Shown in pieces: positions 1 to 5,961 of a stretch of DNA of 6,406 nucleotides (position 1 is the stretch's first letter; every line of letters starts with the position of its first letter). The DNA is taken from NCBI GenBank assembly GCA_927798255.1, contig CAKMMH010000109.1, forward strand, positions 1-6,406. Direction: 5' to 3'. The notes under the pieces were generated by a model. It had not been told where the DNA came from. It made no database searches and worked only from the letters and a program-made list of their open reading frames with translations. A program made the translations under genes and the position numbers. Origin of the DNA: an uncultured bacterium. GTDB lineage: Bacteria; Bdellovibrionota_C; UBA2361; CAKMMH01.

Positions 1-3000
1 GGGTATAAAAATCTTTGCAAACTTACAAGTTATTCTTACAAAGAAGGTTTTTATTTTAAACCAAGAGTTGATTGGGAACTTTTAGAAAAATATAACGAAG
101 GACTTATTATAAGCTCAGCTTGTCTTCAAGGTGAAATCCCGTTTTTAATACAAGCAGGAAGAGAAAACGATCTTAAAAATACAATAGATTTTTATAAAAA
201 CACTTTTAAAGATAGATATTATCTTGAAATACAACCTCATAAAATTGAAGAACAGCAAAAAGTAAATAAAAGAATTGTAGAACTTTCAAAAGAATATAAT
301 ATTCCAATTATTGCAACATGCGACGCACACTACTTAGAAAAAGATGATGCTCTTTCTCAAGAAATTCTTATGTGTATTTCTACACAAAAACAATTAACAG
401 ACCAAGATAGAATGAGACATGAGGGAATGAGTCTTCACTTAAGAAGCACAGAGGAAATCTTAGAAGAGTTTAAAGATTATCCAATTCGCGAAGCTATGGC
501 AAACACTGTAAAAATTGCCGATATGTGCAATATAAAATTTGATTTCTCAATTCATTATATGCCAGTTTATAAAAATGATGATGATAAAGATGACAAGCGC
601 TCGTTTATTGAGATGATGTCAGATATGGCGCGAAATGGCTTAAAAGCAAGACTTGAAATTATAAGTAAAGATAAGGATTATACGCCCGAGAAAGAAAAAA
701 TTTATTGGGATAGGCTAGAAAGAGAAATTGACTTAATTGATCATATGGGATTTGCAGGATATTTTCTTGTAGTGTCAGATTTTATTGTGTGGTCAAAAGA
801 ACATGATGTGCCTGTAGGGCCAGGGCGTGGAAGTGGTGCAGGATCTCTTGTTGCATTTGCTATGCGAATTACTGATATCGACCCAATAAAACATGACCTT
901 TTGTTTGAAAGATTTTTAAATCCTGAGCGTGTTTCCCTTCCAGATATAGACGTTGATTTTTGCGTTGAAGGACGTGATAAAGTAATAGACTATGTAACAA
1001 GAAAATATGGAAAAGATAATGTATCTCAAATAGCGGCATTTGGAACACTAAAAGCAAAAAACGCGATAAAAGATGTAGGAAGAGTTTTAGGACTTAGTTA
1101 TCAGGAGACGGATAAAATCGCTGGACTTATTCCAACGCAAGGACAAGGAATAGATGTAGACTTAGAAAAAGCATTAGAGCTTGAGCCAAAGTTAAAAGAG
1201 TATGCAGAAAATGAAGGAAAAGAATTAATACATCATGCAATGAAGCTTGAAGGACTTACTCGTCACACCTCAACTCACGCAGCTGGGGTTATTATTGCAG
1301 ATAGACCACTAAGTGACCTTGTGCCTTTAATGATTGATAAAGATGGACATGATGTAACGCAGTATTCAATGAAATATGTTGAAAAAGTAGGCTTAGTAAA
1401 ATTTGACTTCTTAGGTTTAAAAACGCTTACTGTTATAAAGACAGCTCTTAAAATTATAAAAGGAGCAAGAGGAGAAACTGTAGATATCGCAAATATTCCA
1501 ATTGATGATGACAAAGTGTTTGGATTAATAAGGGGTGGAAATACGGTAGGTGTGTTCCAGCTTGAATCTCCAGGGATTACAGATGTTGCTGTAAGAATTG
1601 CACCAACTAGATTTGCAGATTTAGTTGCGCTTAATGCTTTGTATCGTCCAGGACCACTTGACGCTGGAATGGTTGATAGATACATTGAAAGAAAACACGG
1701 TCGAGAAAAAGTTGAATATGAGCATCCTCTTTTAGAAGATATTTTAAAAGATACTTACGGAATTATGCTTTATCAAGAGCAAATTATGCAGATTGCTAGA
1801 ACGCTTGCAAATTATAGTCTTGGTGAAGCTGACCTTTTAAGACGTGCGATGGGTAAAAAAATTGCTGAAGAAATGGCAAAGCAAAAAGCTCGTTTTATGG
1901 AAGGTTGTAAAACAAATAATATTGATGAAAAAATTGCAGACACAGTGTTTTCACAAATGGAAACATTCGCAAGATATGGATTTAATAAAAGTCACTCTGC
2001 AGCTTACGCTCTTATTACTTATCAAACTGCATATTTAAAAGCACATTATCCTGTTGAGTTTATGGCTGCTGTGATGAGTCATGAAATGGATGACACAGAC
2101 AAAGTCTTAAAGAATTTTAATGAATGTAAAAAGCAAGGAATAAAAATTTTACCTCCTGATGTAAATAAGAGTTATTCAAGTTTCTCTGTAGATAACGGGC
2201 AAATTAGGTATGGACTTTCTGCTATAAAGGCAGTAGGTGAAAAGGCAGTTCAAAGTATAATTGAAGTAAGAAAAAAAGATGGTGACTTTAAAGATTTAGA
2301 AGATTTAGCTTTAAGAGTACCAGTAAGCGCGTTAAATAAGAGGGTGTTAGAAAATTTGATAAAGTCTGGCGCGTTTGATTTTTCAGGAGTTAGCAGAAAA
2401 GAAAATTTAGAAATTTTAGACTTTGTATTAAAGCAAGCATCAAGTATTCAAAAAGAAAAAGATTCAGAGCAAGTTTCACTTTTTGATTTTTGTGAAAATA
2501 CTTATGAAATAGAAAGAAAGAGAAGAAATATTTTAGAATTTTCTAGTAATATAAAATTAACTTTAGAAAAAGAAGCGTTAGGGTTTTATATTTCAGGCCA
2601 TCCACTTTTTAAATATAAACCACTTTTAAAAAAGATGAATGCAATAAGTATAAATGATGCAAAAGAAAATCCTCCAAAGAATGTAAATGAGGTACATTTA
2701 GCAGGCGTTGTTACATCGTTAAAACTTAAAAATACGAAAAAAGGTGAAAGGTATGCAAACTTTCTTTTAGAAGATGACACAGGTTCTGTCGAGACTTTTA
2801 TGTGGCCAGATGCGTATAAGAAAATAGGTGAGGCGTTAAATAGTGAGGAGCCACTTTTAATGACAGGAAAACTTGATGTTTCTGAAAATAGAGTTGCGTT
2901 TATTGCATATGATGTGCAAGTGTTATCGGAAGTTAGAAAAAATAAAGTAAGTGTCGCGATTATTCAAGTAAATAATTTTGAAAATTTTAAAAGTAAGGAA

Positions 3001-3192
3001 AAAGAGTTTAAAGAATTAGTTAGAAAAAATGAGGGAAGTTGTCCATTAAAAATGATTCTTGATATGAATGGGGAGCGAGTGCTACTTAGTTTAAAAGATG
3101 AGTTTAATAATAATATATATGTTTCACCAACAGATGATTTTTGCAATGAAATAGAGCAAAACTTTAATGGACTAAATATTGATTTTATGTAA
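1..3192 (+). CDS. dnaE: DNA polymerase III alpha subunit (replicative polymerase), 5' end cut by window
   Basis: This is the catalytic subunit of the replicative polymerase, which extends DNA at the fork. The frame is open from base 1, so 1063 residues are visible. By comparison with the E. coli protein (about 1160 residues), roughly 95-100 N-terminal residues lie outside. Numbered from the window edge: the rest of the PHP domain (about 1-175) includes SACLQGEIP and CDAHY (D108, H110). The palm has GPGRGSGAGS and then PDIDVDF, whose D315 and D317 match the first two catalytic aspartates. KFDFLGL supplies the third (D469). Fingers motifs ALYRPGPLDAG (from 546) and RYGFNKSHSAAYA (about 658) follow. 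Then come a helix-hairpin-helix region (about 735-790), an OB fold (about 898-980) and the C-terminal tail that in this family contacts the clamp loader. No intein, frameshift or missing catalytic residue is seen. It is oriented like the T3SS genes but separated from them by 400 bases, so it is probably a separate transcription unit. Confidence 0.98.
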   Translation, partial: GYKNLCKLTSYSYKEGFYFKPRVDWELLEKYNEGLIISSACLQGEIPFLIQAGRENDLKNTIDFYKNTFKDRYYLEIQPHKIEEQQKVNKRIVELSKEYNIPIIATCDAHYLEKDDALSQEILMCISTQKQLTDQDRMRHEGMSLHLRSTEEILEEFKDYPIREAMANTVKIADMCNIKFDFSIHYMPVYKNDDDKDDKRSFIEMMSDMARNGLKARLEIISKDKDYTPEKEKIYWDRLEREIDLIDHMGFAGYFLVVSDFIVWSKEHDVPVGPGRGSGAGSLVAFAMRITDIDPIKHDLLFERFLNPERVSLPDIDVDFCVEGRDKVIDYVTRKYGKDNVSQIAAFGTLKAKNAIKDVGRVLGLSYQETDKIAGLIPTQGQGIDVDLEKALELEPKLKEYAENEGKELIHHAMKLEGLTRHTSTHAAGVIIADRPLSDLVPLMIDKDGHDVTQYSMKYVEKVGLVKFDFLGLKTLTVIKTALKIIKGARGETVDIANIPIDDDKVFGLIRGGNTVGVFQLESPGITDVAVRIAPTRFADLVALNALYRPGPLDAGMVDRYIERKHGREKVEYEHPLLEDILKDTYGIMLYQEQIMQIARTLANYSLGEADLLRRAMGKKIAEEMAKQKARFMEGCKTNNIDEKIADTVFSQMETFARYGFNKSHSAAYALITYQTAYLKAHYPVEFMAAVMSHEMDDTDKVLKNFNECKKQGIKILPPDVNKSYSSFSVDNGQIRYGLSAIKAVGEKAVQSIIEVRKKDGDFKDLEDLALRVPVSALNKRVLENLIKSGAFDFSGVSRKENLEILDFVLKQASSIQKEKDSEQVSLFDFCENTYEIERKRRNILEFSSNIKLTLEKEALGFYISGHPLFKYKPLLKKMNAISINDAKENPPKNVNEVHLAGVVTSLKLKNTKKGERYANFLLEDDTGSVETFMWPDAYKKIGEALNSEEPLLMTGKLDVSENRVAFIAYDVQVLSEVRKNKVSVAIIQVNNFENFKSKEKEFKELVRKNEGSCPLKMILDMNGERVLLSLKDEFNNNIYVSPTDDFCNEIEQNFNGLNIDFM

Positions 3193-3304
3193 AAACTGTT
3201 AGAAGTACTAATATTAATAAATCAGAAATCAAATTTTTGAAGTTATAAATAGTGATTTCACAAATTGGTGAATTTTAGAAAACACTGCTTGATAAAAATT
3301 TATC
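3193..3304. other. AT-rich spacer downstream of dnaE, no gene seen
   Basis: This spacer is about 21% G+C and has no credible reading frame. It contains a short palindrome, gataaaaatttatc (3291-3304), and a weak 5-bp hairpin ttcac/gtgaa near 3257-3273. Neither has the GC-rich stem followed by a T-run expected of an intrinsic terminator, so how dnaE transcription ends is not evident here. The hairpin at 3307-3327 just beyond is the nearest stable structure. Confidence 0.6.
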
Positions 3305-3306
3305 TG

Positions 3307-3327
3307 AAACCTCACAAGGTGGGGTTT
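3307..3327 (+). repeat. Stem-loop A, 9-bp stem with 3-base loop
   Basis: The left arm aaacctcac pairs with the right arm gtggggttt around the loop aag, with one T-G wobble. It is the first stable hairpin after dnaE and could help end dnaE transcription. However, it is followed by acttaagc rather than a T-run, so it is not a standard intrinsic terminator. Confidence 0.6.
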
Positions 3328-3368
3328 ACTTAAGCGAATGATAGTGAGCGACATAGGGCTGGGTGAGG

Positions 3369-3391
3369 TCGTAAAAGCAAAGCTTTTACGA
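3369..3391. repeat. Perfect inverted repeat, stem-loop C
   Basis: The arms tcgtaaaagc and gcttttacga are exact reverse complements separated by aaa. It is the most regular inverted repeat in the intergenic region and forms the tip of the rod made with helices B and D. No T-run follows, so it is not a terminator on the + strand. Confidence 0.75.
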
Positions 3392-3450
3392 GCTACCTTG
3401 GTTGTATGATATATCATCCCTCCCTAGCCATTACCCTTACTGGGGTGACT

Positions 3451-3595
3451 AAAATCTTATTATGTAAAATTATATAATAATTTAAACGTGTTATGTGCCT
3501 TTTATGATTTTTTATCATTTTTAAGAACATTTGCTTTTATAATTTTCGATTTTTTCTTTGAGGGCTTAATACGAGAGGAAAAAGGGGATAATATT
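3451..3595 (+). promoter_or_regulatory. AT-rich leader upstream of the T3SS genes; promoter likely here but not pinned
   Basis: This segment between the structured element and sctI is about 17% G+C over its first 90 bases. Two exact TATAAT boxes occur, at 3473-3478 and 3538-3543, and either could be a -10 element for the operon. Neither has a recognisable TTGACA-like -35 box at 16-18 bases, and such boxes are expected by chance in DNA this AT-rich. The promoter call rests mainly on this being the only sizeable gap ahead of five co-directional genes. A frame open from GTG 3488 into sctI would encode a Phe-rich extension and is not believed. Confidence 0.3.
3583..3588 (+). promoter_or_regulatory. 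Ribosome binding site deciding the sctI start
   Basis: AGGGGA, within a purine-rich run aaagggga, lies 7 bases before the ATG at 3596. A second purine stretch, agagga, lies just upstream. This places the start at 3596 rather than at the in-frame GTG at 3488, which has no such site. Confidence 0.75.
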
Positions 3596-3874
3596 ATGCA
3601 AGTTTCACTTCTTAATATGGTACAAAATTTAGGGGTTAATGATAAAGTAATTGATTCTGCAATATCTAATAAAAGTTTTCAAGACTATTTATCATCATTT
3701 AAATCTTTAAAAGCAAATAAAGTTAACGATATTCAAAAAAATTCAATGAATGAATTAAAAGATTTAATGAAATGTCAAATTAGCGTTCACAATTTAGCGA
3801 TGAAAGTTGAACTTGTTTCTCGTGTTGCTGAGGCAGGTGTTGGAAGCGTTAGAAAACTTCAAAATGGTATTTAA
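3596..3874 (+). CDS. sctI: Type III secretion inner rod protein, SctI (YscI/PrgJ) family
   Basis: This is a 92-residue protein. SctI is exported early by the T3SS and assembles on the export gate, linking it to the base of the needle. The hallmark is the C-terminal helix (about 49-90): MNELKDLMKCQISVHNLAMK is followed directly by VELVSRVAEAGVGSVRKLQ. This fits the family pattern of a Q-rich amphipathic helix, then a (K/Q)xELVSKVA-like motif and a K-L-Q end. The N-terminal half (1-45) is variable and predicted partly disordered, as usual for this secreted subunit. The length fits the family (about 80-130). FliE, the flagellar counterpart, has a different C-terminus (QVRNK...AYQEI), which is absent here. 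The start at 3596 is supported by a strong ribosome binding site. It is the first gene of a tight block ending in the export-gate genes, which independently supports a T3SS role. Confidence 0.8.
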   Translation: MQVSLLNMVQNLGVNDKVIDSAISNKSFQDYLSSFKSLKANKVNDIQKNSMNELKDLMKCQISVHNLAMKVELVSRVAEAGVGSVRKLQNGI

Positions 3875-3892
3875 TTGTAACATATAAAAAAA

Positions 3893-4855
3893 ATGCAAGA
3901 ACAAGATTTTTTAATTAAAAAATACGAATACGATACTGTATATAAACTTGAACTAGAAGCTCGTTTAAGAGAGGAAAATACTAAATATCAGGAAGCAAAA
4001 GATAGGATTCAAAAAAAGAATAATGATTTTGAAAAAGTAAGAAATGATTTTATTAATAAGAAAAATTTAGAAACAGAAACAAAAGAAGGGGATCTTAAAT
4101 TTTTACAAAAAAGACTTTTTGATAAATCAAAAGATATAGAGAAAAATAAAAAAATTGCAAAAGATTTAGAACAAAAAACAGATGCATTACTTAATAAATT
4201 AAATAAATCAAAAAAATCATTAGAGTTTATTTATAAGAAAATTGAAGACATAAAATTAAAACAAAAAATCAAAAAGGAAAATATTGAAATTTCTGAAAAT
4301 ATCGAAACATTTATTGTTAATAAAAGGTTTAAAGATTTATTAAATACGAGTAACTCTAGTGAAAAAGTAAGCAATATTGGTGATGAAAAGGATAGTAAAA
4401 GAAATTTTGATGTAGATATACAATTTGAAAAAGATGCGTTTAATGATATAGCTTTTAAAAATTTTGATTCACAAAATTTAAGTGTTGATGCAAATTCAAA
4501 GGGTGAAGGGCAAAACAATCAAAGAAGTGAAAATGTATTTAATACTTTTAACGAGCATCAGGGAAATGAGAATAAGAATAGTTATTTAAGTTTTGAAAAG
4601 TTTAAAGAGAGAATTGATTCTCTTAATGTTCAAAATTTTGAAAATGGTTCAAGTATTTCATTAAACTACACATCTGAGTCTGGAAATCAATTTTATTTAA
4701 ATTTTACTGAGTGTGCAAAGCAAGTTGATATAAATGTAGAAATTAATTCATATAAAGACTATTTAAATTTTCACAATGAAAAATCAAAGATTTTAGCAAG
4801 TTTAAAAGATAAGGGGATTAATATTAGAAATATTATTGTGAGGAATAGAGCATGA
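3893..4855 (+). CDS. Coiled-coil T3SS protein, candidate SctO-SctP (stalk plus needle-length regulator) composite
   Basis: This is a 320-residue soluble protein with no signal peptide or membrane segment. Three regions are visible. Residues about 1-150 are a highly charged Lys/Glu-rich helix with coiled-coil character, like SctO/FliJ stalk proteins that link the secretion ATPase to the gate. Residues about 150-240 are an Asn/Ser/Glu/Asp-rich, probably disordered linker. Residues about 252-320 look folded: two short beta strands (SISLNYTS, NQFYLNFT), a strand VDINVEINS, a helix NEKSKILASLKDKG and a last strand INIRNIIVRN. This order resembles the C-terminal substrate-switch domain of SctP/FliK. 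Position supports it: sctO and sctP commonly lie upstream of sctR in other systems, here with no separate sctO, sctP or sctQ. The stop overlaps the sctR start (ATGA), implying translational coupling. No Shine-Dalgarno site precedes the ATG, only an A-run. The T3SS link is firm by context; the two-domain assignment is inference, and SctP alone or an unrelated coiled-coil protein remains possible. Confidence 0.6.
   Translation: MQEQDFLIKKYEYDTVYKLELEARLREENTKYQEAKDRIQKKNNDFEKVRNDFINKKNLETETKEGDLKFLQKRLFDKSKDIEKNKKIAKDLEQKTDALLNKLNKSKKSLEFIYKKIEDIKLKQKIKKENIEISENIETFIVNKRFKDLLNTSNSSEKVSNIGDEKDSKRNFDVDIQFEKDAFNDIAFKNFDSQNLSVDANSKGEGQNNQRSENVFNTFNEHQGNENKNSYLSFEKFKERIDSLNVQNFENGSSISLNYTSESGNQFYLNFTECAKQVDINVEINSYKDYLNFHNEKSKILASLKDKGINIRNIIVRNRA
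4838..4844 (+). promoter_or_regulatory. Ribosome binding site of sctR, inside the preceding gene
   Basis: GTGAGGA ends 7 bases before the ATG at 4852, within the last codons of the upstream gene. Together with the ATGA stop/start overlap it supports the chosen sctR start and coupled translation of the two genes. Confidence 0.65.
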
Positions 4856-5658
4856 ACGCAAACTTAGCAGTAAACCCAATGTGGTTTATTTTTATTACAC
4901 TTCTTGTGTCACTAATTCCTATTATTTTAGGAGTGTGTACATCATATTTAAAAATTAGTATTGTTCTTACACTTTTAAGAAATGGTTTTGGAACGCAGCA
5001 ATTTCCAGGGAATATTTTGATTTTAGTTTTATCGTTTTCTCTTAGTTTATTTATAATGTTTCCGGTGTATGAGGAATCGTACAATATCACAAAAGAGTAT
5101 CATAACAAGAAATTTAATGAATTTAATTTTGATGATGCGATGGGGATATTTCAAAAAATATCGGTTCCATGGAAAGAGTTTATGTTAAAACATTCTGGCC
5201 AAAAAGAGTTAAAACTTTTACATGATATAAAAAATGATATTGTAAAAAAGTATAATGAGGAAAAAGAATCAGAAAAAGAGACAAAAGATAATAAAGAGGT
5301 TAAAAATGAAGATAATATTAATGTAGTAACTAATAAGGTTAGTAATGTTAAAAAATTAAAAGAAGATTCAAAAGAGATTAAAAATAATACTAAAAAATTT
5401 AATATTGAAGATGAAAGTTTTCCTATTGTACTTCTTTCGTTTATTTTTTCCGAGCTTAAAGAAGCGTTTGCAATGAGTGTAAGTTTGCTTATTCCTTTTT
5501 TAGTAATAGATATAATTGTAGCAAATATTTTAGTAGGGTTAGGAATGTATATGTTAACGCCATCTTTAGTGTCCCTTCCTATAAAAATTTTAATCTTTGT
5601 TTTGATTGATGGTTGGTTACTACTTGGAAAGTCGTTAATTTTATCTTTTGGAATGTAA
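4852..5658 (+). CDS. sctR: Type III secretion export gate protein SctR (YscR/SpaP, FliP family)
   Basis: SctR is the major subunit of the export gate, normally five copies in a helical cone with SctS and SctT, through which substrates cross the inner membrane. The first membrane segment (about 11-28) leads into TSYLKISIVLTLLRNG and GTQQ (30-50), the family signature. A second segment (about 54-72) follows. SELKEAF (200-206), FLVIDIIVANILVGLGM (216-232) and LPIKILIFVLIDGW (242-255) form the C-terminal half. The T-S-x-x-K-I-S signature (flagellar FliP usually has TSFTR) and the lack of a cleavable signal peptide point to the virulence-type branch. At 268 residues it is longer than usual (about 215-250). 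The extra length is a Lys/Glu/Asn-rich, probably disordered stretch at about 134-186, between the two membrane hairpins. The start at ATG 4852 overlaps the previous stop and has a good ribosome binding site. Confidence 0.95.
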   Translation: MNANLAVNPMWFIFITLLVSLIPIILGVCTSYLKISIVLTLLRNGFGTQQFPGNILILVLSFSLSLFIMFPVYEESYNITKEYHNKKFNEFNFDDAMGIFQKISVPWKEFMLKHSGQKELKLLHDIKNDIVKKYNEEKESEKETKDNKEVKNEDNINVVTNKVSNVKKLKEDSKEIKNNTKKFNIEDESFPIVLLSFIFSELKEAFAMSVSLLIPFLVIDIIVANILVGLGMYMLTPSLVSLPIKILIFVLIDGWLLLGKSLILSFGM

Positions 5659-5662
5659 ATTA

Positions 5663-5670
5663 AGAGAGGA
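5663..5670 (+). promoter_or_regulatory. Ribosome binding site of sctS
   Basis: AGAGAGGA lies 9 bases before the ATG at 5680, in the 21-base gap after the sctR stop. It is the strongest Shine-Dalgarno match in the right half, in line with the need for several SctS copies per gate (known from other systems). Confidence 0.7.
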
Positions 5671-5679
5671 TAAAAAAAT

Positions 5680-5943
5680 ATGGATACTACGTTTTTAACA
5701 CAAGGAATATTTATAATCTTAATTATTTCGGGTATTCCTTTAATATTAAGTGCTGCTTGTTCATTAATATTAGCGTTTTTGCAAACAATAACTCAGATGC
5801 AAGAGCAGAGTTTAACTTATGTAGTTAAATGTTTAGTTGTGTTTGCGACATTTTATTTTTGTTTTGGATATTTTTATGATTTGATTACGAATTTTTTTAA
5901 TGGTGCATTTTTAGAAGTAGTAAAGCTAGGTAATTTAAGTTAA
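5680..5943 (+). CDS. sctS: Type III secretion export gate protein SctS (YscS/SpaQ, FliQ family)
   Basis: This is a complete 87-residue protein, the normal length for the family (about 85-90). SctS subunits wrap around the SctR-SctT cone in the inner membrane and form part of the gate. Two long hydrophobic segments (about 10-33 and 51-73) are joined by the conserved polar loop LQTITQMQEQSLTYVVK (34-50). The Gln/Glu-rich TQxQEQ(T/S)L core and the lysine K50 match the loop known to line and brace the closed channel in this family. A Val-Val-Lys ending of the loop is closer to SctS (…VK) than to flagellar FliQ (…IPK). It is followed after 18 bases by sctT in the same reading frame, with a single TAA stop between them, and is part of the same operon as sctR. 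Confidence 0.95.
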   Translation: MDTTFLTQGIFIILIISGIPLILSAACSLILAFLQTITQMQEQSLTYVVKCLVVFATFYFCFGYFYDLITNFFNGAFLEVVKLGNLS

Positions 5944-5961
5944 TTAGAAATAACTTTATAT

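Larger units (their letters stand above)
3305..3450 (+). ncRNA. GC-rich structured element: candidate non-coding RNA, leader RNA or dispersed repeat
   Basis: The block is about 46% G+C between flanks of about 17-21%, with no convincing coding frame. Helices read directly from the sequence are as follows. Helix A is 3307-3315 with 3319-3327 (9 bp, loop aag). Helix D is 3342-3348 with 3436-3442 (7 bp). Inside it, helix B is 3357-3368 with 3419-3429 (11 bp, one bulged T). Inside that, helix C is 3369-3378 with 3382-3391 (10 bp perfect, loop aaa). D, B and C nest as one long rod. The non-Watson-Crick pairs in A, B and D are all G-T on the + strand and would be A-C mismatches on the other, which mildly favours a + strand transcript. 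I do not recognise it as RNase P RNA, tmRNA, SRP RNA or a known riboswitch. It could equally be a dispersed palindromic repeat or a mobile-element remnant. Confidence 0.45.

Noticed and set aside
869..3146. Several - strand frames and one alternative + frame of 60-136 residues inside dnaE
   Set aside because: They lie opposite or out of frame to an intact, strongly conserved polymerase gene and have no ribosome binding sites or family features.
3229..3417. A 62-residue reading frame on the - strand across the dnaE-sctI gap
   Set aside because: It has no ribosome binding site and no recognisable family, and it runs through the inverted repeats of the structured element, which better explain the sequence.
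3504..3522. Hairpin atgat/atcat followed by T residues, as an intrinsic terminator
   Set aside because: The stem is only 5 bp with a single G-C pair, too weak, and it would lie between the likely promoter region and sctI.
3566..3576. Stretch ttaatacgaga resembling the start of a phage T7-type promoter
   Set aside because: The match covers only about eight bases and stops before the conserved core, as expected by chance in AT-rich DNA.
3488..3595. An in-frame GTG start that would lengthen sctI by 36 residues
   Set aside because: The extension is Phe-rich and unlike SctI N-termini, whereas the ATG at 3596 has a well-spaced purine-rich ribosome binding site.
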